Source: Tetraselmis striata
Lineage: Eukaryota; Chlorophyta; Chlorodendrophyceae; Chlorodendrales; Chlorodendraceae
NCBI GenBank assembly: GCA_006384855.1
Contig: VCJN01001728.1
Span: forward strand, 62,001 to 126,000
DNA length: 64,000 bases
Reading direction: 5' to 3'
Part shown: positions 34,983-47,429 of the stretch, one piece after another
How positions within the stretch are numbered: the first letter of the stretch is position 1
Layout: every line of letters starts with the position of its first letter
The notes under the pieces: model-generated
The model's database searches: none
Seen by the model: the letters and a program-made list of their open reading frames with translations, nothing else
Told to the model about the DNA's origin: nothing
Program-made: the position numbers and the translations under genes

Positions 34983-35876
34983 ATGTATAATATATTCGAG
35001 GCGACTATGCGGGGCGCAGCACACGCCGCGGCGTGGGTCGGCGGAGCGGCAGGCGGCGGGAGCCCTAATGGCCGGGCAGTATCCACACCCACACCGGCAC
35101 CGCCGCTCACCTCCGACGCGGATGAACCGCCTCCCAAAGGAAACATGCCGGTTGGTGGTAAGCCCAGCAGGCGTGGGGTGCCGGCGCCGGTACCGGTGCG
35201 ACGGAGCTGTCGCGTCAGGAACCGCACCGCATGTGGAGCCACACATGGCAATGCCGGCCCCACCTATGTCTAGGGCCACCTCCTCACAACACCCCGCCAC
35301 GACGGCGTCGGCCACCGCCGACGGCGCCGTTGCGGGGGGGGGGACGCCCTGCCAGGCGACGATGATGCGCCTGGTGCGCCGCGTCAGGAGGCGGAGGAGG
35401 CCGTGGTCGAGGCGACTGATCGGGCTGAGGGGGTTGTCGAGGCGAGCGAGGCTGCGCTCGCGCCACCCGCCCCGCAGCCACCTGCGGGACATGCCGACTT
35501 GCTCGTCGCCATGTTGACCGGAGCACTACGTACAGTGGCGGGAGGCGGCCACATGCACTATCATGTGCGTGTCCTGGCCGGACGCCCGTCATGCGTGTAC
35601 TGCGGCCAACGGACGGATTGGGAGTGTTGCTGCGACGGCACCCCGGCTTTGTGCGGCCCCAAGTACCCATGCATGGCGACCCATCAGCGGGCAGTCCCCT
35701 GCCCGACCACGGCCACGGTGAGGGCGGAGTTCCGCCATGTCAGGGACGCGTTCCACGACGCGACTCGCGCCGCCGTGTGTGAGGCTTCCGAGAAGGCACG
35801 CGCGGCTGGTAGGGTGCGCAGGGTGAGGCGGCGGACGGCCCAGGAGATGAAGGAGAGCGAGACATGCCGTCAGTGA
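34983..35876 (+). CDS. Zinc-ribbon protein, possibly the C-terminal part of a PiggyBac-like transposase
   Basis: The last part (35403-35876) is a good open frame. After an acidic Ala/Glu-rich lead comes HMHYHVRVLAGRPSCVYCGQ, then a run of paired cysteines (ECCCDGT, ALCGPKYPCMATHQ), and a basic helical tail with RRVRRRTAQEMKES. The C-x2-C plus C-rich plus C-x3-H pattern resembles the C-terminal cysteine-rich domain of PiggyBac transposases. The upstream part (34983-35273, another frame) is Pro/Arg-rich, and splicing would be needed to join it. It converges on the transposase-like gene at 35966-37800, so the two may belong to one element. Confidence 0.4.
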
Positions 35877-35965
35877 GGTCGGGCGCAATGTCATTGGTGG
35901 GGCACACGGACGTGTAACACTTGCACTTTGCGCGTACTGCTAGGTTACTTCCAGGCGGTGTCACA

Positions 35966-37800
35966 CTATGCAACCGGACAGGCTGCGTTGCTACTGCAAA
36001 CGATGCTACGCCTCACTCGGTAGCAACCGCTGCCCCGCCCATCCCACTCGCGTTGGCGCCGCGCTGCCCCGGCCGCCGCGCCTTGGCGCCGCGCTGCCCC
36101 GGCCGCCGCGCCTTGGCGCCGCGCTGCCCCGGCCGCCGCGCCTTGGCGCCGCGCTGCCCCGGCCGCCGCGCCTTGGCGCCGCGCTGGGTATCGAGTCCTC
36201 CCCTCCCTGGTGAGCGCGTCCACCTGCGCCTTGCGCTCGGGGCCGTCCTCCTCCGTCACCACATTCTGCAACCCCCACCGTGTGACGAACCACGCAGCTC
36301 CTTGCAGGCGCTTGTACATGTGCCCAAGCACCGCCAGTCGCGACACCGAACGCACCACCGCTGGGGATGCGAGCTCCTTCTCGGTCATGATCGCCTTCAC
36401 CCGGGCCCCCTCGAACAGCGGACCGGCGTTAAGAATGGAAAACGTTTCCATGTGGTGCAAGCAGTCCTCCATGACCCAGCCGGACTGCACCGTCACCTTG
36501 CCTGACCCTGCAGTCATGGAGGGGAATGCCGTCACGCCCACGCCCACGCCCACGCCCACGCCTTGGGGGGGGGGGGGGGGGGGTTACCTTTCGACTTCTT
36601 GGACACCGCAAACGAAGGGCGCAACCCGCGTCCAAAGTTGCTGGGTATCGGGACTAAAACCTGGCGCCGGTCTTCCTGCTTCATAGCTCGGAATCCAATG
36701 TGGCCATGCACGGTGACAAATTTCCTCCAGAAGTCCCTTCGTTCCCAAGCCAAAAAACAACAGGTGGAACGGCGCGAGGGGGAAGAGGTTGACCATGCTG
36801 ACATAGCCCAGGACCACAGGCACATGGCACACGCCAAGGCAGCCAGTGTTCTGCTTGGCCTCCGCCAGCCGGGTTGTGTTGAACGCACGCCGGGCAAGGT
36901 GCGTGATTCACTGGACAAGTCATCGCCTTCATGGACGGTTACCAAGCGAGCATCCCCGTCCGCATCCACAGGGGGGTGCTCCTGGGCAGCCGCCATAGCC
37001 TCCACAACCTGCCACGCCGACCGGGCGGGTGCGTGTGATTCCATACAACCGCAGTTGAGTGGTGCCACCAGCACGCAGGCCGGGCCCACTCACCTCTGAA
37101 CGCTGAAAGTCCACAATGTCACCGTCCTCGAAAACAGCGCGCCACTGGGTCGCCCCGCCGTAGTCCTCCAACACCCACTCGGTAACGACGCCGGTTATCA
37201 CGCCGTAGTGCCATACTCCCCGGAACTTCTTGGCGATGACCTTCATGTAGAAGTCACCGGGATCGCCTTTCCGTATCACGCCCTCAGCGGCAGCTTCCAC
37301 GTCCGCCGGCGGCCACGCGTCCATCCCGTCTTCGCCAACGGGGTCCTCCTCCACACCCATCACATCGTCCTCCGAGACCGGCGCCGGCGGGCCGTTTCCG
37401 ACGGCTGCAGCTACTCCTGCTGCCGTCCCTGCCGCTGCTGCTGCCGCCCTGTTGCTGCTGCTTGTAATAAGGCGGCCTTGCGGTGCAACTTAGCCGCACG
37501 CTTCAACGAGTGGCTACAGTTCGGGTATTTCCGGAAGTGCCGCTCTCGCGCCGTCCTTTCACTACTGCCCGTCACGATGCCGTGGCAGTGCTTGCATGTG
37601 TACACGCCATTCTTCGACACACTCGATATCCATCCCTCTCCCGGCATGCCTGCTGCCGCGCGCGCACGGGGAGGGGGAGGGGTTGAGAGTTGGGGTGGAT
37701 GTAGCTCACCACCGGCAGGGAGCACAGATGCTAGTGCGCGGCTGTCCGCGCTTGGTTCAGCGGTGAGCGGCGGTGACCGTGAGGCGACCCCGTACTTCAT
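35966..37800 (-). CDS. DNA-transposase-like gene with zinc-finger and Tudor-like N-terminus
   Basis: From the 5' end, a C-x2-C ... H-x5-C finger of BED type (VYTCKHCHGIVTG ... HFRKYPNCSH, about 37600-37500) comes first. It is followed by a Tudor-like segment (FRGVWHYGVITGVV, then WRAVFEDGDIVDFQRSE) ending at a GTGAGT donor near 37094. The next exon reads LFPLAPFHLLFFGLGTKGLL and EEICHRAWPHWIPSYEAG, with a GTAACC donor near 36586. The last reads VQSGWVMEDCLHHMETFSIL, then VRSVSRLAVLGHMYKRLQGA. The HLLFFGLGTK pattern recalls the D/H-x-G-x-x-K block of Plavaka, CACTA and related transposases. The stop is near 35966, beyond a 30-bp minisatellite. Exon joins are tentative. Confidence 0.4.
36049..36186. 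repeat. 30-bp minisatellite, about 4.6 copies
   Basis: The unit GCCTTGGCGCCGCGCTGCCC plus CGGCCGCCGC is repeated almost exactly. As 30 is a multiple of three, it adds an Ala/Arg-rich repeat to the C-terminus of the minus-strand gene around it. Confidence 0.95.
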
Positions 37801-37950
37801 GCGCGTGCTGGGGCGTTACACAATCATCAACAGTTAGGGCGGCTGCATTAAAACGCGCACCTACGAACACCACCTACCACCTACCACCTACCGTACCACC
37901 TACATCCGCCCACACCTCCGCCCGCCGTGCCGCACATCGCCGCACGCCGC

Positions 37951-38340
37951 GGGGTCAGCGATGTGCAGCGATGTACAGCGAGTACGTGCAGCTGCCTGTA
38001 CTTAGCCCGGGTGCTCCGCGTGGGCGCGCGACACGCGAGCCCGCGTGCGCATATCAATTTGTTGAAATTATCGAAACGAGAAATTCAGATAGTACTTTAC
38101 AGGTCGCGCGAGATAGTCGTCGCTACTCGGTATGAAATCTCACAGCAGCGATGTGTAGCGATGTGCGGCGATGTGCAGCGAGTACGTGCAGCTGCCTGTA
38201 CTTAGCCCGGGTGCTCCGCGTGGGCGCGCGACACGCGAGCCCGCGTGCGCATATCAATTTGATGAAATTATCGAAAGGAGAAATTCATATAGCACTTTAC
38301 AGGTCGCGCGCGATAGTCGTCGCTACTCGGTATGAAATCC
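37951..38340. repeat. Tandem duplication, about 200-bp unit
   Basis: GAGTACGTGCAGCTGCCTGT occurs at 37980 and 38180, and the two units stay about 95% identical up to CTACTCGGTATGAAAT. Each begins with a short GCGATGTGCAGCGATGT repeat. Confidence 0.92.
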
Positions 38341-39356
38341 ACGTCCCTCGTCCGTCCCGTATCGTCCCCGTATGTCGTCGTTCGTCACCAGTAGGGCACA
38401 TTTACGTCACATCTCAATCTCACAGTGCCGTCACAAACAGCCACCCCGCTCAGCCCTCTGCCGCGCCCAGCCGGGCACATATGCCTTATTAGGGATTCCA
38501 GCGCCCGCCACGTGGAGGTGGGGGTGGTGCCGCCATGCGTGCCGCACCTAGGATCCTCCGCTCCGTCCTGCTTGTGGGCTGCCGGATGGCGGCGGGCGCC
38601 GTTTCAAGAGATAGAGGCGGCGCATGCACATTGCCGAAATTGTGCTTTGGTATCGCAACATTGCAAGCGTTTTGATTGGAGGGGCCGGTAAGCCTGAAGA
38701 GGTAGACCCGCGAAGAAAATGAACGAATATAATAAGGGTGGGAGGAGCTGAGGGAGTGCATGCCGCGGTGCGACCGCATTTAGGGTGCGCCGCATCACAT
38801 GATGGAATGGGGACACAGAAGCCCCATGGCGCTCATAAGCACATGACGAAGCAGCATACGGGAGCAACGCTACCCGGGATGACTGCGTCGGGAACCGCAC
38901 GCGGGGTGGTCAGTGGTGTCGTCATGCCGTGCGAACGTACGGAAGCTTATTCCGCCGGACGATGAAATGCCGAGGTGTTGATAGGTCGATGAAGCTCCTC
39001 GGGGGTTACGGGCACGCCACGTGGGTATATGTGGATACTAGTGCCGTTACGCGCATTCTAATTACACGACAAGGGAAGAGAAAGCCCCACCTACGACTAG
39101 TAGTAAGCATTTCAAGGGAGTGAGGGGGCGCATGCACATTATTGCCGAGACATATCTTGGGCGCTGGCCGCATGGCGGCGGCCGGGCGGGAGAGCAACGA
39201 CCGCCCCAAAGATAAGCGGATGGCGACTGTCGCACGGCGGGGCGTGCGAAGGGGGGGCGCGGGGAAGTTGACGATGTAGTATATAGCCAACTCCACGCAT
39301 TGTGGGGGCTGTAGCATGGGCAGCCCGAAGGGCGAAGCGTGCAGCGACGGCATGAT
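38341..39356. other. Gene-less stretch
   Basis: No supported gene. A 40-bp motif containing GGCGCATGCACATT recurs at 38603-38645 and 39108-39150. Confidence 0.5.
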
Positions 39357-39830
39357 GGCCCCGACCAAGCGAGTGCCCGGGCTTCGAAAGCAACCGTGAC
39401 ACATGGTGCAACAACGGTCCATTGGCGCCGACCAGCTGCGTGCCCGGGCCGTGGAAGCGACTGGGGCACATTGGGCCGTGGCACATTGGGCAGTTGGCGC
39501 TAACCAACTGCGCGCCTGGGCTGAGAAAGCAACCGGGGCACAACGTGTAGCGGCGGCCCGTTGGCGCCGACCAGCTGCGTGCCCGGGCCGCGGAAGCGAC
39601 CATAGCACATATTGCATCAGCGGCGGCCCGATGGCGCCGACCAGCTGCATGCCCGGGCTGCGGGGGCAACCCGGGGACAAGGCGCAATGGCGGCCCGATG
39701 GCGCCAACCAGGTGCGTGCCCGGGATGTGAAAACGACCGGGGGGACAAAGTGCAGCGGCGGCCCGTTGGCGCCGACCAACTGCGTGCCCGGGCCGCGGAA
39801 GCGAACGGGGCACTACATGGTGCAAATTAT
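39357..39830. repeat. 68-bp minisatellite, about 7 copies
   Basis: GGCGCCGACCAGCTGCGTGC, or a close variant, recurs at about 39424, 39493, 39563, 39632, 39699 and 39767, with a degenerate first copy near 39365. Units are diverged, so the array is not recent. Long open frames over it are caused by the repeat. Confidence 0.9.
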
Positions 39831-41719
39831 TGTAGTGGCGCGAGTTTACCGCCCAAAGCCTTTATGTTCTATATGTTCTATCAAGTACACCAATCTCTGT
39901 ACTACTATGGCTGTCTCGATCCCATGTATGTCGGAATGGATACGCCACAAACGAACGAGCCGTCGGATACGAGCGTTAAGCCATCGTTGCCCTCGGATTC
40001 CGCAGGGGGCTCTCGAGAGGCAATATCGCGGGGTAAATATGATTTTTGGGGGCGGGAGCGGCCACCTCGGCACGGCCGGCCATGACCAGGGTCGCGCCCC
40101 GGTCCACGCTACTCGTACGGGTACGGGGGGGGGGGGGGGGGGGGGACTAGTCGCTACCTATTTTAGCGACTACTACCACAGTTCCGGCTCTCTTGATGAC
40201 TGTGCCCGCTCACCGCTATTCATTGTGAGAAACCCCCCCGCACCCCCCCCCCCCCCCCCCCCCCGCCCCCACACACCTCCTTTTCTACCCCACTACCGTG
40301 CTGCCGACCATTCGAGCACCTATGCCGAGGCGGTATGTTGCCTGCTACCTCAGCCACCCCAAGTGCCAGCCCGCAGTCCGCAGTGACCAACAACGGCCCG
40401 GCCCGCCGCCAACGGCCCTACGTGCCATCCGCCCGCCGTAGCCCGCCCTTTTTTTACTGACGGTGAACCTTTCCGAGTCCTTCTTCTCTATTTCCACTCA
40501 TCGCTATGGTATTGCCGACCGTCCGTGCATATATGGCGCGCTACTAGGCCCGCCGACCATTGTGCCTATCCGCAGTAATTCCCTTAACACCACACATGAC
40601 TTTGCCGTTTAATATAATGATCAAACATTCGATTAATCAAACATTCAAATGTAGTGTTCTAAATTTGATTATGGGGTTTCACCCATTGTACGGGGCAGCT
40701 CCGGCACGGTGCCCATAGCGCGCGCGTGTGCGCGCGCAAGTGTTTACGGGGGCCGGCGAGGACCACCACCTGCCCTCACAACGGCCAACCGGCGGTCCAA
40801 GCTTATCCTTGGCTGTGGCACGCTCCATCGAACCCACCCCAGGAAAGTCGCGGCAATCTTGCCACGCCAGTGCCGGTCTTCCGCCGTCACACCATGTAGC
40901 ACCCCCCCCCCCCCTCCCGGTTGGTTGCCGAACTCTCGCCGCTTGCGACGCGCTAGCCACTGACCGGAAACGAGCTGCTTATTACTCGCCCAACGCGACG
41001 AGAGGACGAAGTCGCAGCGCTTCCCCACTCAGCGAAACACGGGCCAATCCCTTCAGACAACCCGTGTCGACCACCATCAACCCCGCCTAGCTGCCTCTCC
41101 CTTGGGTATGGCTCGATCTGTTCTAGCCCCTACTCGGCGTAGATGCCGAGATGCGCTCCGATTGGAACGCATACCGGCGCATGCCCGTCGGCTTGTGCAC
41201 ATGCGCGTATGAAGTGATACTACACTGCCCGTGGCCAAGCCGGCGCCGAGCGGCACGACATGGCTACTCCCACGTCGCGGCACTTCTACTGTGCCGCGCC
41301 ATGTGGACCCCGAGGCGGAGAGGGCCAACATAGCGACATGACTTCTGCTCGCCCCCCTCGCGACATCCATCGCTCCGATTCCTGTATCCCGACTCCCCCT
41401 TTATGAGACATCGCGTCCGTCGCGAACTCGGCAAATGGCAAGCCGCGGATTAGAATCGCCGTGCTCTCATGTGGATCTCTAGAGGTGTACGCGTTCCGTT
41501 TTTAGATGAGCCCCCCCCCCCCCCCCCCCCCCCTTCTTTCATCAAGGGGTGCTAATGGAGCATAATTGGTGGATGCTACTCCGGCCCAACTGACGTTTAT
41601 AAACGGTGACGAATTGGCTCGCTTCCTGGCCGTCGGGGCATGGGAGCGAGGATGCTGCGCAAAACATATGTCTCATCTGTTGGTTCATGAGCATTGAATA
41701 AACAAATGAAGGCTCATCA
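39831..41719. other. Gene-less stretch with homopolymers
   Basis: No recognised gene. A minus-strand frame at 40744-41028 (with ASNKQLVSGQWLARRKRREF) is coding-like but unassigned. Long homopolymers lie at about 40125-40145 (G), 40240-40264 (C), 40902-40914 (C) and 41511-41533 (C). Confidence 0.5.
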
Positions 41720-42724
41720 TTGACCTCCGCCCCCCTAAACCGCTACTGTGAGACGCGCGACCTTTCGTTTGAGACGCTATCGCATTTGCACAATATGGCG
41801 TGCCCTGAGGATTACATGATGCAGATGGACCTACATGACCGATTTCGCGCGGCCGGAATCGCTCATGAGTACATGGACTTTTTCATTGTCGATTACCGCG
41901 GCACTCCATATACCGACTGGCTGGCCTCCCCATGGGTTGGTCGTTGTCCCCAGACTACTTATGTCAGTTTACCTACGTCATCACATAGTACCATGGCAGC
42001 ATTGCGTCGTAACCCAACTAAAGCAGATGGCGCAGCAGTCCCCTAACGCCGATTTGGCCTACGCATGTTGCCCCACACGGTACCGTGGCAGCATTGCGTC
42101 GTAACCCAACTAAAGCATATGGCGCAGCAGTCCCCCAACGCCGATTGAGCCTACGCATGTTGCGATTTCTTGTTTCTAGCCCAGACCCAATCTGAGGCTA
42201 TCTAGCAGCGCGACTAAATCGAACGCCACCTCTCGGGGGTTGGCACGTTATGCAACCCCAACAAGAGCGTATAGCGGGGGCCAACCTAGAAGTTCGCGCA
42301 CCTTGGGCTAGAAATTGACACGTCAGGGTCGCCTACTCTTCGGGCGCGCTATCGCGCGTGCGTCCGCTGCGAAGCTTGCCGACATTGCTCGTACGGCGAA
42401 ACGCTTGATGTAGCGTGCGAATCGCGACCCCGGTGGCTGCATGCTCGTTAACTGCCCGCCCTCACGGGCAAGTGGCAGTTGATCTACTTGGCCATCGCCC
42501 CTGCCCGTTTCTACGTCCGTGAGCTGCAAGATGTGCTCAAGACTCGCGACTCTTAGTCCGATCGCGTCAAGCTTACTCACCAGCTCGAAAGTGACATGCA
42601 ATCGTGGGTGGTGGTGTTCTCCCAACACAACGGCCGCCCCAATAACCGCCCGTCGAAACAGGTAACTTGCACGTCGACAATTCCTCGTACGGTTGGCGGG
42701 GTGCCGTTTTGAATGAACATGCAA
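41720..42724 (+). mobile_element. DIRS-like retroelement fossil (reverse transcriptase / RNase H part)
   Basis: The first 110 codons resemble the start of a DIRS-type reverse transcriptase, with YMMQMDLHDRFRAAGIAHEY. Later sequence (about 42330-42700) resembles the segment after the polymerase in the same group. A block of about 80 bp is duplicated in tandem near 41990-42160. The element is broken in several places, lacks both ends, and looks old. Confidence 0.5.
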
Positions 42725-45436
42725 ACTAGACGTTCCTTGTGAGCATCAAATGCCACCGCAACATCAGCGGACCATTCCGCGCACTTTAAAATACTAATCC
42801 TTACTTGTATTCCTTAGTAATCATCAGAATCCGACCTCGCGCTTGCACTCCACGCACGTGTCACTTGATATAGCCACTATATAGCGGCCCGCCGTGATAT
42901 GTGGAGACAGCACGAATACTAATCATATATATATAATATTATGTATGTGGACGAGATACGAAATAATAACAACAACAGCTGACAACCAAGGGGAAATGAT
43001 GACAGCTAACAATAGTTTGTTTTCCGCGTAACCGTAGCCGTGGCAGTACGCAGCTAGCGTAGTACGCGTACGGCGACGGCACGGGGAAATAATATCGGTT
43101 TTCATCCGTGGCAGTTGTAGCGCACCTACTGTAAGTATGCCGGGATGCTGCCGTGTTCGTTGTTCACTCCCTCATGTACATCAACCAAGACACAATCGGG
43201 TCCCCACTCACCCGTCATGTGACATTGCGAATTTATTGAGTGGTGTTGTATCGACTGTTATGGAAATTTCAATGCAAATTGAATTGTTAATTTTTGGATT
43301 GAATAACGATTACTGTTTGTTGTGATTGATGATTGATTTGCGTGTCGGGAGCTCAGATAAAGCTGGTGGCCGGTCCGGGGGCGGATGATGACGCCAGTGC
43401 ATGACGAAGGGTCTGGCGGTGGGTTGTGGGTCGTTACGATGAGGAAAAACCAGGCGGCGGCTCTCACCTGTCTTAATTATGGCGTGCAACTATTACCCAG
43501 GGCACCGACTATGATTGTACACTGAGCATACATACAATGTATTGTCTAAGTGTGTCGCGGAAGCCCGCCGTTTGGTGGGCTGCTAGGCGGCGAAAACCAA
43601 GAGGTGTCGAGACTCTACCATGATCATCACGTTTGGGGGTCGTTAGCAATGCGACAGGCGTAAGCAGTAGCGCATCCGAACATGGATGGGCACTAGCTCA
43701 GCATGACCGGGTGCCACAGCACAGATGACAGGTTTGAACTGGTCAGCGAGCGGTGAAACCGGTCGGGAAAGATCCGGCATGATGACCACAGGAGAGTGTT
43801 TGAACACGCCCTACTAACCGCATGGACGGGGTGTATATATCTGGGAAAATGTGCTTGATTACATGACCGGTCAGAGCCCCACATTTATATAGGCCCATTT
43901 TCTAGAGGTCCAAGTCATCCGTAATTTTGGGAAATACGGATGGGGTTGATGCCCCACATTTATATATAGGCCCATTGTCTAGAGGCCCAAGCCATCCGTA
44001 ATTTGGGAAATACAGATGGGGGTTAATGCCAGTCTTCGGATAGTGCCGTGATCACAGCAAGTGGAGGAAAGTGCCGTGATTCTGTAACAAGGGTATGACT
44101 GCCTAGGCTTGCATGACCCCAAGCTCCCAACAATATCCATGGCCGTACATATATCTATTGCCGCTACACACGGTAGGCTAGCATTGCTACATATACTGCT
44201 CGTACAATCGGGTTTTTTGTTGACTGTAGCCCCCCCCCCCCCCCCCCCCCCCCCCGGGGGGGACACAGGACTGGCAGGATGAAACCTAAAGCCCGCAACC
44301 CATACGATGTTGTGTCTACAGCTGGCATAACACATAATTACATGCTGAAATGTTTGACCTGCACATTTACAACCACACCGATAATGTTGATTCTGCCAAC
44401 CCGTGCCGATACTACCAGTAAGTAACTATCCAGGTAGATTTTGGAACAGCGCCAGGCCTTGTGTTCATGAAGAATGAATGCATTTTGCCTACAAGGGAGG
44501 CGTACAGCGACTAATAATGGTGGTGTGGCAGCAACACACCGAGGCACTGCACGGGAACACGTATTTACTGTTCGTTGTGTGGGTTCTCTACACGATTCCG
44601 TTCACTGGACAGTATGCATTGAATGCGCTAGGCGGGGTTGGGCTGCTGCACGACCCCCCATCACGTCAGGCACAACTTGAATCAGCATGTGGCCGCGTAC
44701 TCAGTGCAACATCCCCCCCTGTCCAGAAGCTGCGGAGATCCATCAAGCAATTCGAAAATATCTGCAATTCTCCGATAGCTTTGACATTAACCCCATACGG
44801 TTGAAGTTAATCAAACATATGGCGACTGCTTACGGCAGCCGAGAAAGGCACTGTTGGGCGCGTGTCTCCCCTCGTGCTTACTGGATGGGTATCCTTCCCT
44901 CCCCCACGGTACTCACGAGTCACACCTGCAGACTACCGCATCTCAATCCAATCGCAGGGTCACATATTGATGACAAAGCACTCCAAACCACCCTCACTGT
45001 GCAGGCTAGCTGCACGCTGATGGCACTGCTGTTGCTCACTTTCAGAGCGTCGTGAAAGAAGGACATTATCCACCAACTGGCTACCAGAGTGCGAATGATA
45101 CAATGACCACTTGATGATAGCCCCAGCTAGGAGGTGGAGGGTGCATGAACACACCGTGCCCAGGCTGCGCGGGCCTGGTTTATGATCGTATCCAGCCTAC
45201 TGACAAAAATACTCCAGCTGGACATCATGAAATGAAGGTGGGGGATACGGGGGAAGGGCAGGAGGCGAGGGGGCGGGGTGGAAGACTAAGACAAAATTCG
45301 CTGTACACCGTCGCATGTTGAGTGCATTGGTCCACGTTCTGTGCAGTCAATGGGGAAGATGCCCAGGGAGAGCGGGCTCAAATGAGGTGGTGCTGAGGCT
45401 GGGAGTTCCTACAGGCAAGGTGGGGTGGCACATAAA
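42725..45436. other. Gene-poor AT-richer stretch with a 75-bp tandem repeat
   Basis: Bases 43876-43950 and 43951-44028 are a tandem duplication (CCCCACATTTATATA through GGGAAATACGGATGGGG). A plus-strand open frame at 44478-44801 and an overlapping one at 44687-45055 (KYLQFSDSFDINPIRLKLIK) are coding-like but unassigned. A poly-C run lies at 44229-44257. Confidence 0.5.
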
Positions 45437-46829
45437 CTACAGTCCAGGCGCATCTGCGTTTGCTGGTTGCAATGGGGGGACATCCGTCCACCTCAAGCCC
45501 ACGGGAACAGGATGTTGCACAACTGCCTCAGAGCTAGGGGTCGGCGGGCGTGGTAGGATGTTCTCGGGGCAGCCGGCCCTGGCTGTAGTCGTAAGGAGCT
45601 GTTTACTCCAGAGACACCTTGCCGCCGACTGTGAGGGGGGGGGGGGGGGGGGTTGCGAAAGAGAGAGAAGGGGATGGTTAGCTGACACAATCGGGAGAGA
45701 GTCGCGCGTGGGAGTCCTTAACGGATTGAGGGGTGGTGGGGCCATGGGGACGGTGAGGAGCATACCATCTTCAAGCTTCTTCTTGAGCTCCTCCGCCTCC
45801 TCCTTGGTTATGCCCGGCTTGACCACGCAAGGCGCGCCCTCCACCAGCTCTTTGGCCTCCTTGAGGCCAAGTTCTGTGATGGCGCGGACCTCCTTGATGA
45901 CCTTGATCTTGGATGCGGCGTCAAAGCCATCCAGCTTCAGCGTGAAGGAGGTTTTCTCTTCCGCTGCTGCAGGCGCCACCTCGGCGCCACCGGCCGCAGG
46001 CGCCCCGCCCGCGGGCGCCGCCATCATGCCGGGAGCCATCATCATGCCCCCCCCAGACATCATGTCCTCTGGCATGCCCAGCTTCTTGCCAAGCAGCTTG
46101 GTGAAGTCGCTGAACTCCAGCAGGTTGAGTTGCACAACCTCATCCACCAGCCCTCGAACCTGCAGGTGTGTGGGAGAGGGCTCTCCTTAGATCCATGCCG
46201 TACGCGCGCTGATCGTGGCAGGCGCGCAGATAGGGCTCTCCGAAGTAAATGGCGGGCTGAGCCTGTACGCAATCCCCCCCCCCCCCCCCCCCCTTCTTCC
46301 CCGACCACCAAGCCAGCAGGCTACACATCCCTTAGGCAGGTGCTGCGTTGATGGCGCAGTCCCACCACTCAGCAGCTGCAAGTAAGGCTGCTGTTCCGTC
46401 TTTCGGAAAAGCAAGGGAACTCAGGGGAAGGAGATGGTAGGAAGATGGAGGGGAGCATGTCATGGGATGGTTCAAAGAGTGGGCTTTGGTTGTAACGGGC
46501 GTACCGGTAGACTTACTGAGATGTCATTTTTGGCATCATAACAGAAATAACAGTCTTACTTAGGGTAACATGAATGAGGATGGACAAGGTGCATGTCTCA
46601 AGGGTCCTGCCTTCTCGTTGCCGATCTCCCGCTCCTCGTCGTCCTCGGGCGCCGCGTCGCTAGCAAACCCGCGGCCGCATAGAGACGACGAGGGAGTTTC
46701 CCAACGCGGGTGAACGAAGGCGGCAGGGCGGCCCAGCAGAATGGTCGTGGGCGCTGCCTCTCCCGCAATCGAAAGCAACGGCGAGCAGCGCGCCGCCGCC
46801 AGCCGGGCGGCCGCAAAACGGAACGACAT
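45437..46829 (-). CDS. MRPL12: Mitochondrial ribosomal protein bL12m (L7/L12)
   Basis: Exon 1 (46829-46611) starts [20 protein letters not shown], an Arg/Ala-rich mitochondrial presequence ending near [15 protein letters not shown]. Exon 2 (46159-45766) holds the dimerisation part ([20 protein letters not shown]), a flexible Ala/Met/Gly hinge, and the conserved C-terminal domain ([59 protein letters not shown]). This stalk protein recruits translation factors. Exon 1 joins exon 2 in phase only with a GC donor (AAG|GCAGGA at 46610). Exon 2 ends at a GTATGC donor. The last exon is uncertain: 45453-45437 keeps phase but gives DAPGL rather than the usual AGA-x-VE-x-K end. Confidence 0.93.
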
Positions 46830-47429
46830 CGCCGCTGCCGCGGTCCACCTCACCTAGCTTCAACCCGCAGGCAACCCACGAGTAGAATTCCTCAGGTCAG
46901 TAGCTCGGTGGAGTGCCAGATTCTAGGAGACCTGAGGGCAGGCGACGCACGTGGTATGCTTGTGGCAGCTGGTGACGCCATCAGCGGCGCTCGCTCAGCG
47001 GAACGAGGCGCGCGGTGGCAGTCGTCACCGCTGCGTGTTGGCAGTGTACGTATGATTACGACATATGTGCGTTACCATATCGTCTATTATTCTAACTTTG
47101 GCTTCCAGACCTGGGCGGCGGGGGAGCCAGACGGAGTGACGGCCAGCGGGCGCAGCCGCAGACAGTACTACTACGTTATATACTGTATGACCGTTCTATT
47201 ACATCCGGTAACCTCTCGTACTTCCTCATACACAGTATCGTCATATAGTCGCTACGTTGCTGCTCAATAAATGTTCATACATCGCATGGTCTATTCATCA
47301 GTTTCCCGTAGCTAGTGGTACCAGTATCCTGTAGTCATAATTTGGGGCGGTTGTTGGTTCCGGAAGGATTTTAATTCTAGTCAGGTCAAGTTAATACTGC
47401 GTCAACGCCCGAGGACTTAACTGCCTTTA
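46830..47429. other. Intergenic, presumed bL12m promoter side
   Basis: No supported gene on either strand. Expected to contain the bL12m promoter and leader. Confidence 0.5.

Noticed and set aside
35966-36293. Ala/Arg repeat protein frames in several registers
   Set aside because: All arise from the 30-bp minisatellite; only the register joined to the upstream transposase-like frame is kept.
36529-36560. CCCACG repeat as an operator or regulatory site
   Set aside because: It is a simple six-base repeat next to a poly-G run, without partner sites.
39006-39825. Minus-strand open frames of up to 257 codons
   Set aside because: They are produced by the 68-bp minisatellite, whose repeated peptide is an artefact of the repeat.
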